Origin: Sphingobium baderi
Lineage (GTDB): Bacteria > Pseudomonadota > Alphaproteobacteria > Sphingomonadales > Sphingomonadaceae
Direction of reading: 5' to 3'
Length of the DNA: 64,000 nt
Assembly: GCF_001456115.1 (NCBI RefSeq)
Contig: NZ_CP013264.1
Coordinates: 186,001-250,000, forward strand
The notes under the pieces were generated by a model that worked only from the letters and a program-made list of their open reading frames with translations, made no database searches and had not been told where the DNA came from. Position numbers and translations under genes: made by a program. This document shows, piece by piece, positions 41,346 to 50,191 of this stretch (position 1 is its first letter; each line of letters starts with the position of its first letter).

Positions 41346-41606
41346 ATGAACATCACCGACAAGGCCCGCACCATCGCCGCCGTGCGCGCGATCAGGCCGG
41401 CATCGCTGCATCTGTCGTGGTCGGACGGGACGGCGGCCGATCTCGATCTCGGCGCGATCTTCACCGATCGCGCCTTTGCGGCGCTGCGCTATGCGGGCGA
41501 GTTCGCCAAGGTCGAAGTCGGCGATTGGGGGCATAGCCTGGTCTGGCCTTCGGGAGTCGAGCTGGGCGCGGATATGCTGTGGCTCGAAACGCTGTCGGCG
41601 ACATAG
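41346..41606 (+). CDS. DUF2442 domain protein
   Basis: An 86-residue protein fitting DUF2442: AVRAIRPASLHLSWSDGTAADLDL, GAIFTDRAFAALRYAGEFAKVEVGDWGHSLVWPSGVELGAD. DUF2442 proteins are frequently encoded beside toxin-antitoxin genes and are suspected to belong to such modules. It begins three bases after the brnA stop, so it is the third gene of this operon. Confidence 0.82.
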   Translation: MNITDKARTIAAVRAIRPASLHLSWSDGTAADLDLGAIFTDRAFAALRYAGEFAKVEVGDWGHSLVWPSGVELGADMLWLETLSAT

Positions 41607-41631
41607 CAGAAAAGACATGGGGTCTTGGCGG

Positions 41632-42351
41632 TCACTGTCCCTGCGCCTTGACCTCGATCGTGCAGCGCACCGGCTTTTCTGCCTTTTCCGCCTGCTCTCG
41701 GCATTTCTGCACCGTCTCGCGATTGGCGTCCGACAGCGGCGAGGCCGCGACGATCAGCCGCCAGCTATCGGGCGCAGCGCTCTGCATCAACCGCTGCCCC
41801 GCCTCCCACGGCCCGCGCTCATTGAGAACGCGGGTCGCGATGCGCTCGGGCCAGCGCCAGCTATCCGGCGTCGCGCGCGCCAGCGGGCCGGCAAGGAAAG
41901 CGTAGAGCAACAGCCCCGCCACCACACCGCCCGCACCAACGATATACAGCCAGCGGTTTTGCTCGTCGCCCCGGCGCGCGGATGCGAGCCGGTTGCCGAT
42001 CTCACGGGCGGCCTGGTCCAGCCCCCCGCGCGCCTCGGCGACAAGCCGCGCGTCCTCGCGGCGCGCGGCCGTAGCCGCCGTCGCGATCTGGCTCGCCATG
42101 GAATCCGGCGTCATCGACAGCAGCGGACTTTTGGCGATGGGGTCGATCCGCTGGGCGAGCGCCACCAATATCTTTTCGGTGCGCTCCAGCGTCGGCCCAT
42201 AGTCGGGTATCTCGATATTCTCGCGCGCGGCGGTCAGCCCCTCGATCGCGGCGCGCAGCAACGCTACCTCGCCATGCACCGATGCCAACCGATCCTCGAC
42301 CCGCGCGAACGCCCGCGCCGGATCGTCGGCGTCTTCATCCTGATCGCTCAT
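41632..42351 (-). CDS. DUF6118-like plasmid membrane protein
   Basis: A 239-residue protein with a coiled-coil-prone N-terminal half (to about residue 130) and one predicted membrane helix, WLYIVGAGGVVAGLLLYAFLAG, near residues 134-155, followed by a C-terminal domain with a cysteine-bearing tail (KCREQAEKAEKPVRCTIEV). I associate this pattern with DUF6118 proteins of sphingomonad plasmids; role unknown. Its start overlaps the PIN toxin stop (42348-42351). A 3' remnant of a paralogue is at 34800-34863. Confidence 0.65.
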   Translation of the reverse strand: MSDQDEDADDPARAFARVEDRLASVHGEVALLRAAIEGLTAARENIEIPDYGPTLERTEKILVALAQRIDPIAKSPLLSMTPDSMASQIATAATAARREDARLVAEARGGLDQAAREIGNRLASARRGDEQNRWLYIVGAGGVVAGLLLYAFLAGPLARATPDSWRWPERIATRVLNERGPWEAGQRLMQSAAPDSWRLIVAASPLSDANRETVQKCREQAEKAEKPVRCTIEVKAQGQ

Positions 42352-42782
42352 GCGCCCTCATCCCTGGGCAACTGCCCGAACATCGCCAGAAAGTCCCGGA
42401 CGGCGATGATCCGCGCGCCCTCGTAACGGACCATCGACAGCAAATCGCGCTTGTCGCCGGTCACAAGATGATCGGCGCTGCCGGCGACGATCATCGCCAA
42501 CAGGAAATTGTCGTAAGGATCAGCGCAGGCCATCACGCGCGGAAGGTCCGTCACCATCACGGCCACGTCGCGCAGCTCGTTGACAAGCCGCCCCGCCAGC
42601 GCCGGCAAAAGCCGCTCGCGGATTTTGGGATAGCGCGTCACCCGCGCCAGCTCGTCCAGTTGCTCCTGGGAGGTCAGCAGCGCGAACCGCCCTTCCCGCC
42701 AGAGCGTGACGATCTGCGCGGGGGGCGATCGGCCCGACAGCAGCGCGCTTATGAGGACATTGGTATCGACGACGACACGCAC
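42348..42782 (-). CDS. PIN-family toxin (COG1569 type)
   Basis: A 144-residue PIN-domain nuclease starting MRVVVDTNVLISALLSGRSPPAQIV, with the central LDELARVTRYPKIRERL and the acidic ACADPYDNFLLAMIVAGSADHLVTGDKRDLL motif. It is the usual length for the putative toxin component family. Its antitoxin is the ribbon-helix-helix protein encoded just upstream. It is coupled by a four-base overlap to the membrane protein gene downstream. Confidence 0.88.
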   Translation of the reverse strand: MRVVVDTNVLISALLSGRSPPAQIVTLWREGRFALLTSQEQLDELARVTRYPKIRERLLPALAGRLVNELRDVAVMVTDLPRVMACADPYDNFLLAMIVAGSADHLVTGDKRDLLSMVRYEGARIIAVRDFLAMFGQLPRDEGA

Positions 42783-42785
42783 GGG

Positions 42786-43031
42786 TCAGCCTGCGGGCTG
42801 ACGCGCGGCGGTCACCGCCTCTCCTATCAGCGCGTCCAGCTCGTCGGGCGCCATATCTTCAAACTTGCCCCGCGCCTCGGCGATGGTCTGATCGAGCACA
42901 CGCCATTTTACCGCTTCCTCGATGAAGCGGGAAAGATCGCCTTTCTTCATGCCGCGCTGGGCCAGGAAGCTACGCACTGCAATGTCGGTATTCTTCGATA
43001 CCGAAACGGTCCAGCGGGTCATATCATTCAT
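42786..43031 (-). CDS. Ribbon-helix-helix antitoxin for the PIN toxin
   Basis: An 81-residue protein with TRWTVSVSKNTDIAVRSFLAQRGMKKGDLSRFIEEAVKWRVL as the DNA-binding domain and an acidic tail (IAEARGKFEDMAPDELDALIGEAV) that should wrap the toxin. Three bases separate it from the PIN gene. The start MNDM has a second methionine three codons later. Confidence 0.85.
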   Translation of the reverse strand: MNDMTRWTVSVSKNTDIAVRSFLAQRGMKKGDLSRFIEEAVKWRVLDQTIAEARGKFEDMAPDELDALIGEAVTAARQPAG

Positions 43032-43093
43032 GGGTTCGACTCTCTGTTTAAACGCATAGCACCTTAGCGTGATAGGCGCTTATCCGCAAAGCA

Positions 43094-46000
43094 TCAGCGA
43101 CCAAGGCCACGATCACGGCCAATCCCTAAATCCTGCGTCAACTCGCGGCCCAAATCGCCCCGGCCTATGTCGCGGCTACGCTCCATGCCCATTTCAAGCC
43201 CCAGCTCGCGGGTGCGGTCGCGCAGGATCGATTCCACCTGGGGATCGCGCTCAAGGCTTTTCGCCATGCCCGCCATTTCCTTGCCCGCCTTCTCGCGGCC
43301 CGTCATGTCGCCGGCGCGATACAGCGCGTCCCGCTGGGCGCTGAGGCCCTGCCAGCGTTCCACGAACCGATCGGCGCGCAAGTTCGGATCGGCCCGCACG
43401 CGCGCCTCCTGCGCCATCGCCTCGACCATCGGGCCGCTGCGCCCCGCCGCCGCCTCGCGCAGCAAGCCGGGATCGCGCCGCATCACCGATGCCATATCGT
43501 GCGAGGCCCCCGCCCTGATCTGGTCCAGCGCCTGCGTCGCGCGCTCGAGCGCGACCTTCTGATGTTCCAGCACTGGCCCGCCCGATGCGCGCGCCTGCAA
43601 CACCGCCTCGGCCGAACGCGAAGCCCGCTCGACCGCGCGCCGGAAATCGCGATCCTGGCGCTGCTCGGCACGCGCGGGGGTTTCCTTCGCCGGCGCCGGC
43701 GTGCGCGGCGACAATTTCAGCCCGTCGAACATGCCCCGCTTGGGAGCCGCCTTCTCCTTCGCGGCGTCCTTCGTATCCGGCGCGGGTTCGGCCGCCTTCG
43801 CCGGCTCGGCTGACAGCTTCAACCCATCGAACATACCGCGCCGCGGCCGCCCTTCGCCCGCGGCCTTTGCCTCGCCAGCGCCGCGGCCCTCGCCGATCTC
43901 GCGCGTGCGTGGATCTTCGCCCATCTGGCGCATGGTGCCGGCACGCACCCCGAGAAGCTCCACGCCCTTGCGCTCGGGCGCATCCGCAACGCGGATCTCG
44001 CCCGACACGCCTCGCCGGTCGGCGAAAGCACGAATCTCCGCATCGCGGTCGCGACTATCGGACGCGCGATCATAATCCGACGCCATATCCTTCGGTCGCT
44101 CGCGCGATAGCGTGCGGATAAGCTGGCGCTCGTCGGCGAAGTCGTCGCGGCCATAATGAAGATGGACGCTCTCCCGGTGCCGGGACATGCCGACATAGGT
44201 TGAGTAGCGGTCCATCCCCGGCGTCACCAGCGCATGATCCTGATCGACCGTCACGCCCTGCGCTTTATGGAATGTCGCCGCATAGCCATGATCGACATGG
44301 GCATAGTCTTTGAGGTCGAACGCGACGCTGCGGCCATTTTCGAGACTGACCACCATGCTGTCGGGCGACACGCGCTCGACCTTGCCCAGCGTGCCGTTCT
44401 TCACCCCCAGCCCGCGATCGTTCTTGAAGAACATGATGTGGTCGCCGGTCGCGAACGCGCGCTCGCCCCGCTCGGCCGACACATGCACGTCCTGGCCCAG
44501 CTCGCCATTGGCGCGCAGCCGCTCGCGCGCTTCCTCGTTAAGCTCCCGGACCTCGGCATTGGTGTGGGTGAGGATGATCCGGCTCTTCTCGGGTTCGGCG
44601 AGGCGGGCGTGATCCCAGCCCTCGATCAGTTCGGCCCGTGCCTGCTCGCGTGTCTCGGCCGCGTGGACCATGCCATGCTCGGCATAGGCACGGATCGCCT
44701 CGTCGGTCCTGCCGGTGGCCAGCGCGCGGGTCGCCTCCTTCTGCCAGTCCTCATGCTGCCGGCGTATCTCGGTGATCTCAGCCCAACCGTGGCGCTCGGT
44801 CACGGCCCGGAACGCCGCCCCGGCCTCGATCGCCTGCAACTGCTCGGGGTCGCCGACAAGGACGACCTTGGCCCCTGCCTGTTCGGCATGGGACAGCACG
44901 CGCTCCATCTGGCGCGTGCCGATCATGCCCGCCTCGTCTATGACAAGCACGTCGCGCGGGCCTAGCAGCTCGCGGCCCTGTCCCCATTGATATTCCATGC
45001 TCGCGATCGTGCGCGAGGCGATGCCCGAACCGCCCTCAAGCCCCTCGGCCGCAATCCCCGACAAGGCCGCACCGCGCACCTGATAGCCGCCGCTCTCCCA
45101 CGCCTCGCGCGCCACCCCCAGCATCGCGCTCTTGCCGGTGCCGGCATAGCCGACGATCGACGCCAGGCCCTTGTCGCCGGTGATATGCTCCAACGCTCCG
45201 CGCTGCTCGGCCGACAGGTCCAGCCCCCTCCCCTCGGCCGACGCCAGCGCGCGGCTCACATGGGCGTCGCCGACGCCATGCCCCCGGTCGATCGCCAGCC
45301 CTTCGGCGGCGCGTTCCAACCGCTGCTCGGTGTCGATCATGTCGCGCGAGGTAAAGCGGTCCTCGCCCTTCCCGTCCTTGCCCAGCGCCACCAGTTCGGG
45401 CGAGGTCCGCACCGCGCTCATCACCTGGTCGAACTGGTCCTTGCCGTCGCTGTGCCGGAACGCGAACTGCGCGAGGTCGCGGCGCGTGAACGTCGCCTGT
45501 TGCCGGGTGATCGCGTCCAGCGCGATCTCGGGCCGCGCAATGATCTTCTCGCCATTCTCGCGCGCGATCCGGGCATGGTCCTCGACCCGCTCGGCCTCAA
45601 GCCCCTGTCCAGGCATGCGCGACGCCGCTGGGCCGATCTTGTGCTGCGGCTCAAGGTCGATGCCCTGCGCCTCCAGGCTGCGATGGTCGATCCGCGCGTC
45701 AATATCCAGCGCAGCAAGCCGCTCGTTGACATGATCGGCCCATGCCTCGCGCCACTCCTTCAGCAGCGCGCGGTCATTCCAGTCGCGGTTCTTGTTCCCG
45801 AACCCGTCTGGGCCGACATCGCGCATCGACAGCATGACATGGGCATGGGGTTTCGGTTGCCCATCTTTCCCCATGTCCCAATGCACATTGAGGTCGGCCA
45901 CCATGCCGCGTTCGACAAACTGCTTTTCGACAAAATCACGGGCGAGCTGGATGCCCTGTTGCTGGTTCATCTCGCGGGGAATCGAGAACTCGACCTCGCG

Positions 46001-46255
46001 CGCCAGTTGCGCGTCGCCCCGCTTCTCCTTCGCCTCGACCTCGTTCCATAAGGTCGCGCGATCGTTTAAACGCTCCGGTGCACCCTCGGGCAGCATGATC
46101 TCCGAATGGACGACGCCGGCCTTATTCGAGAAATCATGGTTCCGCCCAAGACGGTCATCGTGCAGCCGTTCCGCCGCGCGATAGGCCGCGCTCGCAACGG
46201 CACTCGATCCGTTGACGCGGCTGATGACCTTGGCCGAGAAATGGTAGATTGCCAT
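43094..46255 (-). CDS. traA: Conjugative relaxase-helicase TraA (MobA/MobL type)
   Basis: A 1053-residue relaxase-helicase. The N-terminal MobA/MobL domain (residues 1-240) begins AIYHFSAKVISRVNGSSAV and has the metal-binding HAH motif at 137-139. The central SF1 helicase part has the Walker A GYAGTGKS at 369-376, VLVIDEAGMIGTRQME and VLVGDPEQLQAIEAG. The C-terminal roughly 300 residues are basic and contain the segment RGMFDGLKLS twice, about 40 residues apart. It nicks oriT, attaches to the strand and unwinds it. It diverges from traC; the predicted nic site is 46-58 bases upstream of its start. Confidence 0.93.
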   Translation of the reverse strand: MAIYHFSAKVISRVNGSSAVASAAYRAAERLHDDRLGRNHDFSNKAGVVHSEIMLPEGAPERLNDRATLWNEVEAKEKRGDAQLAREVEFSIPREMNQQQGIQLARDFVEKQFVERGMVADLNVHWDMGKDGQPKPHAHVMLSMRDVGPDGFGNKNRDWNDRALLKEWREAWADHVNERLAALDIDARIDHRSLEAQGIDLEPQHKIGPAASRMPGQGLEAERVEDHARIARENGEKIIARPEIALDAITRQQATFTRRDLAQFAFRHSDGKDQFDQVMSAVRTSPELVALGKDGKGEDRFTSRDMIDTEQRLERAAEGLAIDRGHGVGDAHVSRALASAEGRGLDLSAEQRGALEHITGDKGLASIVGYAGTGKSAMLGVAREAWESGGYQVRGAALSGIAAEGLEGGSGIASRTIASMEYQWGQGRELLGPRDVLVIDEAGMIGTRQMERVLSHAEQAGAKVVLVGDPEQLQAIEAGAAFRAVTERHGWAEITEIRRQHEDWQKEATRALATGRTDEAIRAYAEHGMVHAAETREQARAELIEGWDHARLAEPEKSRIILTHTNAEVRELNEEARERLRANGELGQDVHVSAERGERAFATGDHIMFFKNDRGLGVKNGTLGKVERVSPDSMVVSLENGRSVAFDLKDYAHVDHGYAATFHKAQGVTVDQDHALVTPGMDRYSTYVGMSRHRESVHLHYGRDDFADERQLIRTLSRERPKDMASDYDRASDSRDRDAEIRAFADRRGVSGEIRVADAPERKGVELLGVRAGTMRQMGEDPRTREIGEGRGAGEAKAAGEGRPRRGMFDGLKLSAEPAKAAEPAPDTKDAAKEKAAPKRGMFDGLKLSPRTPAPAKETPARAEQRQDRDFRRAVERASRSAEAVLQARASGGPVLEHQKVALERATQALDQIRAGASHDMASVMRRDPGLLREAAAGRSGPMVEAMAQEARVRADPNLRADRFVERWQGLSAQRDALYRAGDMTGREKAGKEMAGMAKSLERDPQVESILRDRTRELGLEMGMERSRDIGRGDLGRELTQDLGIGRDRGLGR

Positions 46256-46284
46256 GACGGATGATATCTTCTCTTTCTTCGTGC

Positions 46285-46313
46285 ACAACCGCAAGGTTGT
46301 ATAAGCGCGCACT
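46285..46313. other. oriT: Predicted origin of transfer (oriT) with nic region
   Basis: The stem ACAACC-GCAA-GGTTGT (46285-46300) is immediately followed by ATAAGCGCGCACT (46301-46313). MOBQ-type origins such as RSF1010 have a hairpin followed at once by TAAGTGCGC-CCT, cut after the GCGC. The location between traA and traC agrees with where Ti-like systems place oriT. The cut position here is inferred, not shown. Confidence 0.75.
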
Positions 46314-46428
46314 CACACTCTCTGCCGTTCGTCTGATTGACTTTGCCGCATTTTTTGTTTGCCACAGTTCTTCGCAACTACGATCGTGCTACGCTGCGGC
46401 TCTCAGCCTCGAGCGCGACGGAGAGAAT

Positions 46429-46677
46429 ATGCGTAAGGTCCGTGACTATGACGCCGAACTGAAGGCGCTGGGCGACAAGGCCCGCGCTCTCAAGGTGAAG
46501 AAGGTGCAGCAGCTAGGCGAACTCGTCACGTCGACCGGTGCCGACGTGCTCGATCTCGATACGCTCGCCGGTGCGTTGCTTGCTGCCGTGGAATCCGCGG
46601 ATGCGGAAGAAAGGGAGGCTTGGCGCGCGAAAGGCTCCACCTTCTTTCAGCGACGTGGGAAAAAGGCTCGCGGCTGA
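46429..46677 (+). CDS. traC: Conjugal transfer protein TraC-like
   Basis: An 82-residue basic protein (MRKVRDYDAELKALGDKARALKVKKVQQLGELV...) with one long helix, as in the TraC accessory protein of Ti-like transfer regions. ATG 46429 follows GGAGAGAAT. It is first in the rightward transfer operon and diverges from traA across oriT, so it probably acts in the relaxosome. Family assignment rests on order, size and charge. Confidence 0.72.
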   Translation: MRKVRDYDAELKALGDKARALKVKKVQQLGELVTSTGADVLDLDTLAGALLAAVESADAEEREAWRAKGSTFFQRRGKKARG

Positions 46678-46702
46678 TGTCGCGGAGACCGGTAAGGCGA
46701 TG

Positions 46703-47002
46703 GTGCGCACGCATCATGCTATCCGCCGTGTCGAGGCAAGCCATCGTCGGACCGACACAAGGGAATGGATCATGGCCCGACGCGAGCGCACCCGCCATCT
46801 CATAGAACTAGGCGGCCTCATCCAGAAAGCCGGCCTGGTCGAGCTGGCCGATGATGATCGTGCCACCCTCTACGGGGCACTGCTCGATCTTGCCGCGAAG
46901 GCGCGTGAAGATGGCAACGCGCTCGCGCTGTGGAAGCGGCGCGGCAAACGCGCGTTCGACGCAGACGCGGAGGGTAACAGAGAGCAATTCGGCCATGGCT
47001 GA
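46703..47002 (+). CDS. traD: Conjugal transfer protein TraD-like
   Basis: A 99-residue protein with RRERTRHLIELGGLIQKAGLVELADDDRATLYGALLDLA, the signature of the short TraD protein of Agrobacterium-type transfer regions (unrelated to F-plasmid TraD). It is encoded between traC and an ATPase gene. ATG 46703 is chosen; GTG one codon later or an internal ATG at 46772 cannot be excluded. It ends eight bases inside the next gene. Confidence 0.75.
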   Translation: MRTHHAIRRVEASHRRTDTREWIMARRERTRHLIELGGLIQKAGLVELADDDRATLYGALLDLAAKAREDGNALALWKRRGKRAFDADAEGNREQFGHG

Positions 47003-47549
47003 GCGGCCCGATTTTCATATCATTACCGGCGGCCCCGGTTCGGGCAAAACCACGCTGATCGATGCATTGGCTGCGTGGGGCTTCCACCATATGCCCGAAG
47101 CCGGTCGCGCCATTATTCGCGATCAGGTCGCCATCGGCGGCACCGCCCTCCCCTGGGCCGATCGCGGGGCCTTCGCTGAACTGATGCTGGGCTGGGAGCT
47201 ACGATCCTGGCATGAGGCGCATAACAGAAAAGGCCCGGTGATCTTTGATCGCGGCGTTCCTGATGTGTCGGGCTATCTGCACCTATGCGGGTTGCCCGTT
47301 CCTGCTCATGTCGCACGCGCCGCCGATCTGTTTCGCTACCAGCGCCGGGTGTTCATCGCTCCGCCCTGGCGCAAGATTTTCGGACAGAACGCGGAATGGA
47401 AGCAGGACTTTTTGGAAGCGCAGGCGACATATGAGGCGATGGTCACGGTCTATGCCGACCTTGGCTATGAGCTTGTGTCCCTGCCTCTCGTTCCGGTCGC
47501 TGAAAGAGTGCGCTTCGTGCGCGCAAGAATGTGGAGGATCAATGACTGA
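46995..47549 (+). CDS. P-loop ATPase/kinase of the AAA family
   Basis: A 184-residue protein with the P-loop ITGGPGSGKTTLID at residues 9-22 and IFDRGVPDVSGYLHLCGLP, as in small nucleoside-kinase-like AAA ATPases. It overlaps traD and is followed by a short gene and traG, so it is transcribed with the transfer operon. Its contribution to transfer, if any, is unknown. Confidence 0.75.
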   Translation: MAERPDFHIITGGPGSGKTTLIDALAAWGFHHMPEAGRAIIRDQVAIGGTALPWADRGAFAELMLGWELRSWHEAHNRKGPVIFDRGVPDVSGYLHLCGLPVPAHVARAADLFRYQRRVFIAPPWRKIFGQNAEWKQDFLEAQATYEAMVTVYADLGYELVSLPLVPVAERVRFVRARMWRIND

Positions 47550-47805
47550 CCGCGTTCCCCGTTCATGGCAGCTCCTGATGGTCGGGTCAGGCGTGCATCG
47601 GATCTCGCCCGACCTTTGCGACCGGCTTGTCCGCCTGCTTGATCTCTCGCCGCAAACCCGACTCATCGAAATCGAGACCGATCAGGGTGGTGTCAGCGTT
47701 TCACGCGACTGGCCCAGCGACAGGATGGAGGAGGTTTCAGCAATAGAAGCTGAAATCGAATCCTCTCCCGGCATCATCCGCATGACCATGTTCCAGGCGG
47801 CCTGA
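47542..47805 (+). CDS. Hypothetical 87-residue protein in the transfer operon
   Basis: A small protein starting MTDRVPRSWQLLMVGSGVHR with two short predicted strands and an acidic C-terminal half. No family recognised. It overlaps the preceding ATPase gene by eight bases and ends one base before the traG start, so coupling on both sides is strong evidence that it is translated. Confidence 0.6.
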   Translation: MTDRVPRSWQLLMVGSGVHRISPDLCDRLVRLLDLSPQTRLIEIETDQGGVSVSRDWPSDRMEEVSAIEAEIESSPGIIRMTMFQAA

Positions 47806-47806
47806 C

Positions 47807-49471
47807 ATGGAATGGCTCCGCCAGCTTGGCCGCGCAATCCGCAACCTCGCCCGCATATCACGTCAGAATCCTATATGGGCGATCACGGCCTTCACGCTCA
47901 GTCCCATAAGGTTGATCCGTCATCTGCTCGGCGTGCTGTTCCTGTTCCTCGCGACAGCCATCGTGCTCGGCCTGGGCATGCAGTTCATCTTTCGCACGCT
48001 GATCGGCCTGGCCCACGATTCCAACCTCTACCAGACCATCATGATGCTGACGGGCCTGGTCGTCATTCTCATCACGCTGCGCGCGCTGTTCCAACCCCTC
48101 ATCCTTGCTTATGGCGGCCCCGACGACACCCACGGCTCGGCCCGCTTCGCCACGGATCGCGAGACGCGCCCCCTCGCCCAAAATGGCGACGGCCTGATAA
48201 TTGGCCGCGACCGCAAATCGGGCAAGCTGCTGCGCTATGCCGGCCCCGCCCATTTGCTGACGATTGCGCCGACGCGCACCGGCAAGGGCGTGGGCACGAT
48301 CATTCCTAACCTGCTCGACTATCCGGGGCCAGTCGTCTGCATCGACCCCAAGGGCGAGAACGCCCGCATCACCGCGCGCCAGCGTGGGACATTCGGCCCG
48401 GTCCATGTCCTCGATCCCTTCGGGGTGACGGGGCTTCCCTCGGCCGCGTTCAATCCGCTCGACCGGATCGACCCGGACAGCCTTGATCTCGCGGACGACT
48501 GCATGACGCTGGCCGATGCGCTGGTCTATGACGCCCCCGGCGAAGCCGGAGAGGCGCACTGGAACGAGGAAGCCAAGGCGCTGATCGCCGGCATCATCCT
48601 GTCGATTGTCACCAGCGAGCCGCCAGCGACGCGCACCCTTGGTACGCTCCGCGACCGGCTGACCCTTGCACCTGCCATTTTCCCGACCATGCTGGAGGCC
48701 ATGCAGGCCCAGGGCGGTCTCGCCGCGCGCGCCGCCAACCGTCACCTCGGCAAGTCCGATCGCGAAGCCGCCGGCGTGCTGTCGGCCGCGCAGCGCCATA
48801 CCCATTTCCTCGACAGCCCGCGCATGACGGCCGTGCTGGGACAGTCCGATTTCGCGTTCGCCGATGTGAAGGCGTCACCTGCCACCGTCTATTTGGTGCT
48901 GCCGCCCGATCGGCTCGCCACCTATGCTCGCTGGCTGCGCCTGATGCTCGCGCAGGGGCTGGCCGATCTGACACGCGCCCCGGCCTCCCCTAGCCGCTCT
49001 GTCTTGTTCCTGCTCGATGAGTTCGCGGCGCTGGGTCGCCTCGAACCCGTCGAGCGCGCTATGAGCTTGATGGCCGGCTACGGCATCCAGCTCTGGCCGA
49101 TCTTGCAGGACGTTCACCAACTGCGCGCGCTCTACGAGCGCCGCGCCGGCACCTTCTTGTCGAACGCCGGCGTGTTGCAGGTGTTCGGCGTCAACGATCA
49201 TGATAGCGCAAAACTGGTCTCCGATCTGCTCGGGCAGGAGACGGTAGTGTTCGAGACGATGAGCCGTGCGCTCGATGCGGAAGAAACCGGCATCTCCTTC
49301 GGCACCCAGCATGTCGCGCGCCTCCTGCTCACCCCCGATGAGGTCCGCGCCATGCCGGCGAACCTCGAACTGCTGTTCCTCGCGGGGCAACGGCCGATCA
49401 TCGCCACCAAGCTCGCTTACTACGCCGATCGCGAGTTCGCAGGGAATTTCGATCCGGTAAAGCGTGTTTAA
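47807..49471 (+). CDS. traG: Type IV coupling protein (TraG/VirD4 family)
   Basis: A 554-residue coupling protein with two N-terminal membrane helices (about residues 41-63 and 77-100), Walker A APTRTGKGVGTI near residues 154-165, and Walker B region SRSVLFLLDEFAALGRLEP near 405. The C-terminal part contains VFGVNDHDSAKLVSDLLGQ and the membrane-proximal MSRALDAEETGIS. It would dock the TraA-DNA complex onto a mating channel. No VirB-type channel genes are found in the window. Directly downstream is the replication origin. Confidence 0.92.
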   Translation: MEWLRQLGRAIRNLARISRQNPIWAITAFTLSPIRLIRHLLGVLFLFLATAIVLGLGMQFIFRTLIGLAHDSNLYQTIMMLTGLVVILITLRALFQPLILAYGGPDDTHGSARFATDRETRPLAQNGDGLIIGRDRKSGKLLRYAGPAHLLTIAPTRTGKGVGTIIPNLLDYPGPVVCIDPKGENARITARQRGTFGPVHVLDPFGVTGLPSAAFNPLDRIDPDSLDLADDCMTLADALVYDAPGEAGEAHWNEEAKALIAGIILSIVTSEPPATRTLGTLRDRLTLAPAIFPTMLEAMQAQGGLAARAANRHLGKSDREAAGVLSAAQRHTHFLDSPRMTAVLGQSDFAFADVKASPATVYLVLPPDRLATYARWLRLMLAQGLADLTRAPASPSRSVLFLLDEFAALGRLEPVERAMSLMAGYGIQLWPILQDVHQLRALYERRAGTFLSNAGVLQVFGVNDHDSAKLVSDLLGQETVVFETMSRALDAEETGISFGTQHVARLLLTPDEVRAMPANLELLFLAGQRPIIATKLAYYADREFAGNFDPVKRV

Positions 49472-49929
49472 ACGGGCCAAATGCATACAAAATAATATCG
49501 TTTGTATATCTAACCGATGGCGTTTCGCTATATAGAAATGCGCGCACAATCAACGGAAGGTGTTAAAAATCGTGCTGTGGCGGTCTAAAGGTGAGTTTTG
49601 GGGTATGGCCTCACCGTTAGCGATCGACGCGGCGGTGGATGATACCCCGAAGGTCGGAAATCTAGCTTCTAAAAAATAGGCTGCTAGGAAGCCCGTAGAG
49701 TGCGTTTGCTATCTCAACCTCATTCCCTTTGCCCCCAAGCCTGGAGTGCGCCTTAGCGGCTCGAAAATAGCCCATGTCGCGACGTTTCCGCCTTCCCTGC
49801 CCTTTCCGATTGATTACCACCCTATCCGCCTGGCTTTTCTGGAAAGCCAATTACAACGGTGAAACTGAGCGTGGTGTTGGAAGGCTGGGTGCTGCGGCGC
49901 GATCAACCCTTGTTCATTATTAAAAGCGT

Positions 49930-50023
49930 GCCGGCGTAGCCGGCTCATTATGGGGATGCCGGGTGGGGATCGCGTAGCGATCTGGGGGCGGCCGAAGGCC
50001 GCGAGCCGGCGGGGCGGAGCCCC
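49930..50023. repeat. Four tandem short hairpins in the origin region
   Basis: Four perfect stem-loops with 5-6 bp stems and 3-base loops follow one another: GCCGGC-GTA-GCCGGC (49930-49944), GATCGC-GTA-GCGATC (49968-49982), GCGGCC-GAA-GGCCGC (49988-50002) and GGGGC-GGA-GCCCC (50011-50023). Confidence 0.75.
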
Positions 50024-50071
50024 AAGAGGCGGCGCTTTTCTTCTTTTGATGAGGGTTCGACGATCGTGGAG

Positions 50072-50080
50072 TTATCCACA
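50072..50080 (+). promoter_or_regulatory. DnaA box
   Basis: TTATCCACA matches the consensus DnaA-binding site exactly. It lies 112 bases before the iteron array, as in many iteron plasmids where DnaA assists RepA in opening the origin. Confidence 0.85.
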
Positions 50081-50191
50081 GGCAAGGCTACCCGAAAACT
50101 CACCGTTTGTGTTCTGATTCAAAGATTCTTCTAGATTCAAGATTCAGGGGGTCTGAAACCCGCAGAAAACCAACAAAAACTGCCTTGAAAA

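Noticed and set aside
44987..46051. 354-codon rightward frame in the relaxase region
   Set aside because: Complement of traA, whose relaxase and helicase motifs cover this stretch.
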